Source: Candidatus Competibacteraceae bacterium
Lineage (GTDB): Bacteria; Pseudomonadota; Gammaproteobacteria; Competibacterales; Competibacteraceae
Length of the DNA: 5,445 bases
Reading direction: 5' to 3'
Assembly: GCA_003527885.1 (NCBI GenBank)
Contig: DPWB01000047.1
Coordinates: 1 to 5,445 of the forward strand
Shown: in pieces, positions 1-5,421 of the stretch
How positions within the stretch are numbered: position 1 is the first letter of the stretch
How the letters are laid out: each line of letters starts with the position of its first letter
The notes under the pieces: model-generated
The model's input: the letters and a program-made list of their open reading frames with translations, nothing else
The model's database searches: none
Told to the model about the DNA's origin: nothing
Position numbers and translations under genes: made by a program

Positions 1-32
1 GACAGAACCCGGCTTACAGGCCGGTTCCCTTT
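1..32 (+). ncRNA. rnpB: RNase P RNA, 3' end only (partial)
   Basis: The window opens with GACAGAACCCGGCTTA, which matches from memory the 3' part of E. coli M1 RNA (conserved region V, the 3' strand of helix P4). The next bases, CAGGCCGGTTCCCTTT, sit where E. coli has the 3' strand of the terminal helix P1. The RNA is the catalytic subunit of RNase P, which matures the 5' ends of tRNAs. Only this 3' tail is present. The 5' strand that would pair with it lies outside the window, so the mature end is estimated by alignment to E. coli and is uncertain by several bases. Having rnpB directly before mraZ is an arrangement known from Pseudomonas. Confidence 0.82.
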
Positions 33-241
33 CCCTCCCCACGTCCTTTCGCGAAGTTCGTCGGTTCCGCGCGGCTTGACGCGCCTAAGGTATCCCTATT
101 ATTTTCCCCCCTTTTTTCGCCGTGTCAGCCCTTCGCGGAGGAGCCTGATTTAGCGGATAAAACGCGGCCCTTAATTTTATTAATTTTTTTAAAACCATGT
201 TATATAAAAAAATTTTCCAAAGCTTATTTAAACGATCTTCC
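33..241. other. rnpB-mraZ intergenic region, no gene found
   Basis: No credible coding sequence is present. The first part (33-170) is mixed composition with pyrimidine-rich runs, including C6 followed by T6 at 106-117. A short GC hairpin is possible (GCGCG at 69-73 with CGCGC at 80-84, 6-nt loop), but no T-run follows it directly, so it is not a convincing rnpB terminator. The second part (171-236) is a sharp AT-rich island just upstream of the mraZ promoter. Transcription of rnpB must end or be processed somewhere here, but the sequence does not show where. Confidence 0.6.
171..236. repeat. AT-rich island with perfect inverted repeat and short tandem repeat
   Basis: This stretch is almost all A and T inside a GC-rich sequence. 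It has an imperfect 9-bp tandem repeat (TTAATTTTA at 171-179, TTAATTTTT at 180-188). It also has a perfect 10-bp inverted repeat, AATTTTTTTA at 182-191 and TAAAAAAATT at 205-214, with a 13-nt spacer. It ends just upstream of the -35 box at 242, where A/T tracts can act as UP elements or bend DNA. An all-AT RNA stem would be weak, so a role as DNA (polymerase alpha-subunit contact, curvature or protein binding) is more likely than a terminator. The function is inferred; only the repeats are seen. Confidence 0.6.
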
Positions 242-271
242 TTGACAGCAGCCTGTGGACCTACCTATAGT
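242..271 (+). promoter_or_regulatory. Predicted sigma70 promoter of the mraZ (dcw) operon
   Basis: A perfect -35 hexamer TTGACA (242-247) is followed after 18 nt by TATAGT (266-271), one mismatch from the -10 consensus. Transcription would start near 277-280, leaving a 5' leader of roughly 55-60 nt before the mraZ start at 336. The position agrees with the known mraZ promoter location in E. coli, directly upstream of and overlapping the MraZ binding repeats. An AT-rich tract lies just upstream and could strengthen it. The start site is a prediction. Confidence 0.75.
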
Positions 272-299
272 TAGTGGCGAAAAGTGGGAGAAAGTGGGG
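271..299 (+). promoter_or_regulatory. MraZ operator: three direct repeats with 10-bp period
   Basis: Three repeats lie in strict 10-bp register: TGGCG (275-279), TGGGA (285-289) and TGGGG (295-299), separated by 5-nt spacers. This is the TGGGN-N5 array reported as the E. coli MraZ binding site; the first copy has one change. With flanking bases the units read TTAGTGG (271), AAAGTGG (281) and AAAGTGG (291), which also resembles the AAAGTGK repeats bound by MraZ in Mollicutes. The array overlaps the end of the -10 box and the predicted start site, so bound MraZ should block transcription of its own operon. The site is seen; binding and repression are inferred from the family. Confidence 0.83.
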
Positions 300-323
300 T
301 CCGAGAAGAGTTCGGCGCACTGA

Positions 324-338
324 AAGGAGCCGTCGTTG
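324..338 (+). promoter_or_regulatory. Ribosome binding site fixing the TTG start of mraZ
   Basis: AAGGAG at 324-329 is a strong Shine-Dalgarno sequence with 6 nt to TTG at 336-338. It decides the start: the next codons give FRG, the conserved N-terminus of MraZ (MFRG in E. coli), and there is no ATG in frame nearby. Confidence 0.85.
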
Positions 339-788
339 TTCCGAGGAATTCATCAGTTATCGCTCGATAACAAGGGCCGTCTGTCAGTGCCGACCGCTTA
401 TCGCCAGCGGTTATTGGAAACCGGCGACGGCCAAATAGTGCTGACGATCGACCGGGACCGCTGCCTCCTGCTGTATCCCCTGAATGTCTGGGAAGACATC
501 GAACGCAAGCTGATCCAACTTTCCAGCACCAACAAGCGCGCCCGAGCGTTGAAGCGCTTGCTGTTGGGACATGCCGAAGAATGCGGGCTAGATGCGGGCG
601 GAAGAATTTTGCTGTCGGCTCCGTTGCGCGAATTCGCGGGACTTGAAAAGCGGGTCGTGCTGGTGGGGCAGGGCAATAAATTTGAAATTTGGAACGAGGC
701 CACTTGGTGCTCGTGGCGCGATTCAGCGCTGGAGGGCGAGGGTGAGGATGGCGACGCCGTGCCGGATTTGGATGCGCTGGCCTTCTGA
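336..788 (+). CDS. mraZ: MraZ, transcriptional regulator of the dcw cluster
   Basis: This is a 150-residue protein of the MraZ/AbrB-like (SpoVT-AbrB) DNA-binding fold; E. coli MraZ is 152 residues. It has the two tandem half-domains expected, each with the DxxxR signature: DNKGR at residues 11-15, within SLDNKGRLSVP, and DAGGR at 86-90, within GLDAGGRILL. Family members form ring-shaped oligomers that bind direct repeats upstream of mraZ; E. coli MraZ represses its own operon. A matching repeat array is at 271-299. The start is TTG, supported by a good ribosome binding site and by the MFRG N-terminus. The C-terminal 20 residues are acidic (EGEGEDGD) and probably unstructured. The stop lies 2 nt before rsmH. 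Confidence 0.96.
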   Translation: MFRGIHQLSLDNKGRLSVPTAYRQRLLETGDGQIVLTIDRDRCLLLYPLNVWEDIERKLIQLSSTNKRARALKRLLLGHAEECGLDAGGRILLSAPLREFAGLEKRVVLVGQGNKFEIWNEATWCSWRDSALEGEGEDGDAVPDLDALAF

Positions 789-790
789 AC

Positions 791-1729
791 ATGGCGCGAA
801 CGCTGTCGCCTCACCGCCCGGTTCTGGTGGACGAGACGCTGGATGCGCTGGCGATCCGGACGGACGGGCGTTACGTGGATGCCACCTTCGGCCGGGGCGG
901 GCATACGGCGGCCATTTTGGCGCGGCTGGGGCCGGCCGGGTCGGTGCTGGCGCTCGACCGGGACCCGGAGGCCGAACGCTGGGCTGGCGCCGAATTTGGG
1001 ACCGATGCGCGGTTTCAGTTCGTTCGAACCCGGTTCGGCCGATTGGCTCCCATTGTCGCCGAGCGTGGCTTGCTGGGCCGGATACACGGTGTCTTGCTCG
1101 ATTTGGGCGTGTCTTCTCCGCAGTTGGACGACCCGGATCGCGGTTTTAGCTTCATGCGGGATAGTGCGCTGGATATGCGCATGGATCCGAGCTGCGGCGA
1201 CAGTGCGGTCGCTTGGATCAATAAAGCGGACGAGAAGGACCTGGAACGAGCGCTCGCGGAATTTGGCGAAGAGCGGTTTCACCGGCGGATCGCCCGCGCC
1301 ATCGTGGCGGCCCGCCAGCACGCCGCCATCACCACGACCGGGCGCTTGGCGGAGGTCGTGTGCTCCGCCGTTCCAACCCGCGAGCCGGGGAAACATCCGG
1401 CCACCCGGACGTTTCAGGCGGTGCGGATCGCGGTCAACGAGGAATTGAGCGAGTTGCGGGCGGTGTTGCCGCAGGCGGTTCAGGCGTTGGCGCCCGGAGG
1501 ACGACTGGCGGTGATCAGCTTTCATTCATTGGAAGACCGGATAGCCAAGCGCTTCCTGCGAGAGCAGGCGCGGGGCCGGGAGCTGCCGCTGGATTTGCCG
1601 GTGGCGGGACCGCCGGAAGGGGTGACCCTGCGCCGGGTCGGTCGGACCATCCGGCCCGCGGCGCAAGAAGTCGCGCGCAACCCGCGCGCCCGGAGCGCGG
1701 TATTGCGCGTGGCGGAACGGCTCGGATGA
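791..1729 (+). CDS. rsmH: 16S rRNA (cytosine1402-N4)-methyltransferase RsmH
   Basis: RsmH (formerly MraW) transfers a methyl group from S-adenosylmethionine to N4 of C1402 in 16S rRNA, near the ribosomal P site. The 312-residue product is about the length of E. coli RsmH (313). Visible motifs are HRPVLVDE (8-15), the SAM-binding loop DATFGRGGH (30-38), the acidic end of the second strand LALDRDP (53-59), LLDLGVSSPQLD (102-113), FQAVRIAVNEEL (208-219) and ISFHSLEDR (242-250). The ATG follows the mraZ stop after 2 nt with no clear Shine-Dalgarno sequence, so translation is probably coupled to mraZ. Its stop overlaps the ftsL start as ATGA. All key motifs are intact. Confidence 0.97.
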   Translation: MARTLSPHRPVLVDETLDALAIRTDGRYVDATFGRGGHTAAILARLGPAGSVLALDRDPEAERWAGAEFGTDARFQFVRTRFGRLAPIVAERGLLGRIHGVLLDLGVSSPQLDDPDRGFSFMRDSALDMRMDPSCGDSAVAWINKADEKDLERALAEFGEERFHRRIARAIVAARQHAAITTTGRLAEVVCSAVPTREPGKHPATRTFQAVRIAVNEELSELRAVLPQAVQALAPGGRLAVISFHSLEDRIAKRFLREQARGRELPLDLPVAGPPEGVTLRRVGRTIRPAAQEVARNPRARSAVLRVAERLG

Positions 1730-2001
1730 AGGGCCCGTTACTGGTGGTCACCCTGTTGGCCGGCGCCGTTTTGGGGTCGGGGGTCGGGGTGGTTTACACG
1801 CGCCACCTCAACCGGCAATTTTTTATACAGTTGCAGAAATTACAAGCGGAACGGGACAACCTTGATGTGGAATGGGAAGCGTTACAGCTGGAACAGAGCA
1901 CCCTGCTCATGGACGCCGCCATCGAGGACAAGGCGCGCCGCCGCCTGAATATGCTGATCCCGGACCCCGCCGACGTTCTCTACATCAAGCCCCATGACTA
2001 A
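1726..2001 (+). CDS. ftsL: Cell division protein FtsL
   Basis: This is a small bitopic inner-membrane divisome protein of 91 residues. A single hydrophobic segment at about residues 4-24 is followed by a periplasmic coiled coil (about 30-65, rich in Q, L and E) and the typical FtsL tail with RRLNMLIPDPADVLYI (72-87). FtsL forms a complex with FtsB and FtsQ and helps activate FtsWI septal synthesis. Sequence identity in this family is low, so the call rests on size, topology, tail and position between rsmH and ftsI. It starts with ATG overlapping the rsmH stop (ATGA). The cytoplasmic N-terminus is only about 3 residues, much shorter than in the 121-residue E. coli protein. The end overlaps ftsI by 8 nt. 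Confidence 0.92.
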   Translation: MKGPLLVVTLLAGAVLGSGVGVVYTRHLNRQFFIQLQKLQAERDNLDVEWEALQLEQSTLLMDAAIEDKARRRLNMLIPDPADVLYIKPHD

Positions 2002-3760
2002 ATTTCCGCTTACGGCGTTTTGGAAAAGGCCGCTACGGATGACGCGTGCGCAGCTGCCGCTGGCGGCGCGCCACCGCTTGGTGGTGGGGCTGTTGCTGGC
2101 GGGGGCCGGCGGCATGATCGCGCGCGCCGCCTACCTGCAACTGGTGCATAACGACTTTTTGCAAGAGCAGGGCCGGGAGCGCTTTTTGCGCGTGGTCGAG
2201 GTGCCGGCCCACCGCGGCATGATCCTGGACCGCAGCGGCGAACCGCTGGCGGTCAGCTCGCCGGTCGATTCGGTCTGGGCGCAGCCGCAACAATTGCTGC
2301 AACAGCGTGAGCGTTGGCCGGCGCTGGCCCGTTTGCTCGGGTTGCCGGCGGGGGAATTGGAGCAGAAGCTGGCGGAAAACGAAGACCGCCAGTTCCTGTA
2401 TTTGCGCCGGCATTTGGCGCCGGGTCTGGCCCAGCAGATTCTGGCGCTCAAGATTCCCGGCGTGTACTCGAAGCGCGAATATCGGCGCTATTACCCCGAC
2501 GCCGAGGTCACCTCCCACTTGCTGGGCTTCACCGACGTCGACGACGCCGGCCAGGAGGGGTTGGAAAAAACCCTTGATGCGCGGCTGCGCGGCATCCCTG
2601 GCAGCAAGCGAGTGATCCAGGATCGGATGGGCCAGGTCGTGGAAGACGTGGAGAATATCCGCGCCCCGCAGCCCGGCAAGCCGGTGGTGCTCAGCATCGA
2701 CCGGCGGTTGCAATATCTGGCGTATCGCGCGCTCAAGACCGCGGTCATGGAAAACCGGGCCAGCGCCGGTTCGGCGGTGATCGCGGACGTGCGGACCGGC
2801 GAGATCCTGGCGATGGTCGACCAACCGGCGACCAACCCCAACAACCGGCGCTCGCTGCGCGGTGAATTGCTCCGCAACCGGGCGATCACCGACGTTTACG
2901 AACCGGGTTCGACGTTGAAGCCTTTCACGGTCGCTTTGGGGCTGGAGAGCGGCAAATGGGGGCCCCACACCTTGATCAACACCGCGCCGGGGACTCTCAA
3001 GGTAGGCCGTTACCTGGTGCGCGACACGCACAACTACAAGACCATCGACGTCACGCGCGTCATCAGCAAATCCAGTAATGTCGGCACCAGCATCATCGCG
3101 TTGTCGATGCCGGCGGAGCGCTTGTGGCAGCTGTACAAGAACATCGGTTTCGGGGTTCAAAGCGGCATCGGGCTGATCGGCGAGCAGCCGGGCGTGCTGC
3201 ATCATTTCAATCGGTGGAGCGACATCGGTCTGGCCAATCATTCGTTCGGGTACGGGCTTTCCGTCAACATGGTGCAACTGGCCCAGGCCTACATCGTCTT
3301 GGCGGCGGACGGCGTCCGGCGTCCGCTGACCATCCTGAAGCGCGAGCAGCCGCCCGACCCGTCCGAAGAGCGGCGGCTGTTGTCGGCCCGCGCGGTGCGG
3401 CAGGTGCGGGCGATGCTAGAGGAGGCGGTGAGTAAGGAGGGGACCGGTCTCAAAGCCTCGGTCCCCGGCTATCAGGTGGCCGGCAAGACCGGCACCGTCC
3501 ATAAGATCGTCAACGGTCGTTACGCCGGCGACCGCTATTTTTCGCTGTTCGCCGGTATGGTGCCGGCCAGCGCTCCCCGTCTGGTGATGGCCATCATCAT
3601 CGACGAACCCAAAAGCGGGGCTTATTACGGCGGCACGGTGGCGGCGCCGGTGTTTGGCAAGACCATGGGCGGTGTGTTGCGGATCATGAACATCACGCCG
3701 GACGACATGCCGTCCATGAAGATCGCCGGAACGGTTCCGGCGGTCAGCGCGGCGCCGTGA
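1994..3760 (+). CDS. ftsI: Septal peptidoglycan transpeptidase FtsI (PBP3)
   Basis: FtsI is the monofunctional class B penicillin-binding protein that cross-links septal peptidoglycan with FtsW. The product has 588 residues, the same as E. coli FtsI. A membrane anchor lies at about 29-50. The periplasmic non-catalytic domain begins with RGMILDRSGEPLAVS (74-88). The transpeptidase domain carries all three active-site motifs: STLK with nucleophile S306 (306-309, in EPGSTLKP), SSN (360-362) and KTG (498-500, in AGKTGT). SFGYGLSV (417-424) is also typical. The ATG at 1994 overlaps the ftsL end by 8 nt. A second ATG at 2039 (residue 16) has a weak upstream AAGG and would still keep the membrane segment, so the exact start is open. 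All catalytic residues are intact. Confidence 0.97.
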   Translation: MTKFPLTAFWKRPLRMTRAQLPLAARHRLVVGLLLAGAGGMIARAAYLQLVHNDFLQEQGRERFLRVVEVPAHRGMILDRSGEPLAVSSPVDSVWAQPQQLLQQRERWPALARLLGLPAGELEQKLAENEDRQFLYLRRHLAPGLAQQILALKIPGVYSKREYRRYYPDAEVTSHLLGFTDVDDAGQEGLEKTLDARLRGIPGSKRVIQDRMGQVVEDVENIRAPQPGKPVVLSIDRRLQYLAYRALKTAVMENRASAGSAVIADVRTGEILAMVDQPATNPNNRRSLRGELLRNRAITDVYEPGSTLKPFTVALGLESGKWGPHTLINTAPGTLKVGRYLVRDTHNYKTIDVTRVISKSSNVGTSIIALSMPAERLWQLYKNIGFGVQSGIGLIGEQPGVLHHFNRWSDIGLANHSFGYGLSVNMVQLAQAYIVLAADGVRRPLTILKREQPPDPSEERRLLSARAVRQVRAMLEEAVSKEGTGLKASVPGYQVAGKTGTVHKIVNGRYAGDRYFSLFAGMVPASAPRLVMAIIIDEPKSGAYYGGTVAAPVFGKTMGGVLRIMNITPDDMPSMKIAGTVPAVSAAP

Positions 3761-3771
3761 GGCCCACCATG
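3759..3771 (+). promoter_or_regulatory. Ribosome binding site favouring ATG 3769 for murE
   Basis: GAGG at 3759-3762 lies 6 nt before ATG at 3769. The competing GTG at 3757, which overlaps the ftsI stop as GTGA, has no clear Shine-Dalgarno sequence before it and would add only four residues (MRPT). I prefer the ATG. Confidence 0.55.
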
Positions 3772-5280
3772 TCGCTGACGCTGGGCGAACTGTTGGCGGG
3801 CTACGCCGTCGTGCCGGCGGAGTTGGCCGGGCGGCCGCTGGCCGGCTTGGCCATCGACAGCCACGCGCTTCGACCGGGCGAGGTGTTCTTCGCCTTGCGC
3901 GGCGGAAACCGGCACGGCTTGGAGTTTTCGCGGGCGGCCGAAACAGCCGGAGCGTCCGCGATCGTCTGGGAGCCGCCTTACCAGGGCCCGTTGCTGGCGA
4001 CCGAACGCGGGACGCCGCTATTGGCGGTTCCTGAGTTGCGCCAGAAGCTGGGGCCGATCATCGCCCGCTATTACGGCGAGCCTGCCCGGCGCCTGCGGGT
4101 GGTCGGCCTCACCGGCACCGACGGCAAGACCTCTTGCGCGCATTTCATCGCCCAGGCGCTGGGCGCGGGCGATTCGGGACCCTGCGGCATTCTCGGCACA
4201 CTGGGCGCCGGCGTCTACGGCCGGACAGAGCCGTCCCCGCACACCACCCCGGATCCGCTGGCGGTGCAGCGTTGGCTGGCGGGACTGGTCGCCGGCGGCC
4301 GGCGTTTCGCGGTGATGGAGGTCTCCTCGCACGCCTTGGAGCAGGGGCGGGTCAACGGGGTGGAGTTCGCGGCGGCGGTATTGACCAATATCACGCGGGA
4401 TCACCTGGATTATCACGGGAGCTTGGCGGCCTATACGGCGGCCAAGCGCCGGCTGTTTTTGGAGCACCAACCGCGCTGGAGCGTGCTGAACCTGGACGAT
4501 GCCTGCGGTCGCGACCTCGCCGCCGGGTTGCGGGATTCGCAACCCGTGGTCGGCTATGGTCTCGGCGAGCGGCCGGGACCAGCGATGCCAGCCGTCTGGG
4601 GTGAGGCGTTGGAGCTGACGCCGGCCGGTTTGCGGATGCGGGTTCGTTCGTCCTGGGGCGATGGCGAATTGCAGGTCGGTTTGCTGGGCCGGTTCAACGC
4701 CAGCAATGTGCTGGCGACGCTGGCGACGCTGTTGGTGCTGGACATGCCGTTTTCGCAAGCGCTGGCGCGGGTGGCGCTGACGGCCACGGTGCCGGGCCGG
4801 ATGGAGCGGCTGGGCGGCGCGGACGGGCAGCCGTTGGCGGTGGTGGACTACGCCCACACGCCGCACGCGCTCGAACAGGTGCTGAGCGCCTTGCGGGAGC
4901 ATCGCGGCAACCGGTTGTGGTGCGTGTTCGGCTGCGGCGGCGACCGCGATCCCGGCAAGCGACCCTTGATGGGTGCGACGGCCGAACGTCTGGCCGACCG
5001 GGTGATCGTGACCGACGACAATCCCCGGACCGAGGAGCCGGGCCGGATCGTCCGCGATATTCTGGCCGGGCTGCGCCAGCCGGGCGCGGTGACGGTGATC
5101 CGCGACCGGCGGGCCGCCATCGAGCGGGCGCTGGCCGACGCCGGGGAGGGCGATATCGTGCTGATCGCCGGTAAAGGTCACGAGGATTACCAAATCGTGG
5201 GTACGGAACGGCTGCCGTTCAGCGACCGCGCGGTCGTGTGCCAGTGTCTGTCTTCCGACCAACAGGATGAGGCCGCCTGA
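3769..5280 (+). CDS. murE: UDP-MurNAc-L-Ala-D-Glu--meso-diaminopimelate ligase MurE
   Basis: MurE adds meso-diaminopimelate to UDP-MurNAc-L-Ala-D-Glu with ATP in the cytoplasm, the third amino-acid step of the stem peptide. From ATG 3769 it has 503 residues, close to E. coli MurE (495). Domains follow the Mur ligase order: substrate-binding N-domain (about 1-100), ATP domain with P-loop TGTDGKTS (115-122), EVSSHALEQGRV, TRDHLDYHG and the lysine expected to be carbamylated, K226 in YTAAKRRLF, then the C-domain from about DYAHTP (360-365). DNPR at 417-420 in DDNPRTEEP is the signature for meso-diaminopimelate rather than lysine. GKGHEDYQ (468-475) is conserved. The P-loop has Asp where E. coli has Asn (TGTNGKT). 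An alternative GTG start at 3757 adds four residues. The stop directly abuts murF. Confidence 0.97.
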   Translation: MSLTLGELLAGYAVVPAELAGRPLAGLAIDSHALRPGEVFFALRGGNRHGLEFSRAAETAGASAIVWEPPYQGPLLATERGTPLLAVPELRQKLGPIIARYYGEPARRLRVVGLTGTDGKTSCAHFIAQALGAGDSGPCGILGTLGAGVYGRTEPSPHTTPDPLAVQRWLAGLVAGGRRFAVMEVSSHALEQGRVNGVEFAAAVLTNITRDHLDYHGSLAAYTAAKRRLFLEHQPRWSVLNLDDACGRDLAAGLRDSQPVVGYGLGERPGPAMPAVWGEALELTPAGLRMRVRSSWGDGELQVGLLGRFNASNVLATLATLLVLDMPFSQALARVALTATVPGRMERLGGADGQPLAVVDYAHTPHALEQVLSALREHRGNRLWCVFGCGGDRDPGKRPLMGATAERLADRVIVTDDNPRTEEPGRIVRDILAGLRQPGAVTVIRDRRAAIERALADAGEGDIVLIAGKGHEDYQIVGTERLPFSDRAVVCQCLSSDQQDEAA

Positions 5281-5351
5281 ATGATTGATCCGTTCTCGTC
5301 CATGCGCTTGCAGGAAGCCGCCCGGTTGCTGAAGGGCGAGCTGTCCGGCGC
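5281..5351 (+). CDS. murF: UDP-MurNAc-tripeptide--D-Ala-D-Ala ligase MurF, N-terminus only (cut by end of genomic sequence)
   Basis: MurF adds D-Ala-D-Ala to the UDP-MurNAc tripeptide made by MurE. Only 23 full codons plus 2 bases are genomic. The peptide MIDPFSSMRLQEAARLLKGE and following LSG resembles the MurF start, where E. coli has LTDILNGELQGA, and position after murE supports the call. The ATG follows the murE stop with no gap; GAGG at 5269-5272 gives a ribosome binding site. Met8 (5302) is an alternative start matching the shorter E. coli N-terminus. The reading frame stays open to base 5445, but everything after 5351 is sequencing adapter and must not be read as protein. Confidence 0.85.
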
Positions 5352-5421
5352 CTGTCTCTTATACACATCTGACGCTGCCGACGAGCGATCTAGTGTAGAT
5401 CTCGGTGGTCGCCGTATCATT
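5352..5421. other. Illumina Nextera adapter read-through (not genomic)
   Basis: The sequence matches a Nextera library end in order. CTGTCTCTTATACACATCT (5352-5370) is the Tn5 mosaic end. GACGCTGCCGACGA (5371-5384) is the read-primer segment. GCGATCTA (5385-5392) is an 8-base i5 index; its reverse complement TAGATCGC is, from memory, the Nextera index 501. Bases 5393-5421 are the reverse complement of the P5 flow-cell sequence (AATGATACGGCGACCACCGA and the rest). The match is complete, so the contig end was built from untrimmed reads of a short insert. Confidence 0.99.

Noticed and set aside
69..84. Hairpin GCGCG / CGCGC as the rnpB terminator
   Set aside because: The stem is only 5 bp and CTAAGGTATCCC follows instead of a T-run.
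137..143. GGAGGAG, a strong Shine-Dalgarno-like sequence in the intergenic region
   Set aside because: No ATG, GTG or TTG follows at a usable distance, so it starts no gene.
197..274. Possible 25-codon ORF starting MLYKKIFQ
   Set aside because: No Shine-Dalgarno sequence precedes it and it runs through the promoter -35 and -10 boxes.
1793..1829. Possible internal promoter in ftsL (TTTACA ... TATACA)
   Set aside because: The spacing between the two hexamers is 25 nt, too long for a sigma70 promoter.
2033..3277. Long minus-strand open frame opposite ftsI (and similar ones at 398-1525 and 4018-5262)
   Set aside because: GC-rich coding DNA commonly leaves open antisense frames. The + strand proteins have full family motifs, while these translations are low-complexity Arg/Gln/His-rich with no recognisable domain.
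5352..5370. Tn5/IS50-type mosaic end, possible natural transposon end
   Set aside because: It is followed directly by Nextera primer, index and P5 sequence, so it comes from library construction, not from a mobile element.
5187..5420. Minus-strand open frame of 77 codons starting MIRRPPRSTL
   Set aside because: Its start and first residues are encoded by adapter; the rest is antisense to murF and murE.
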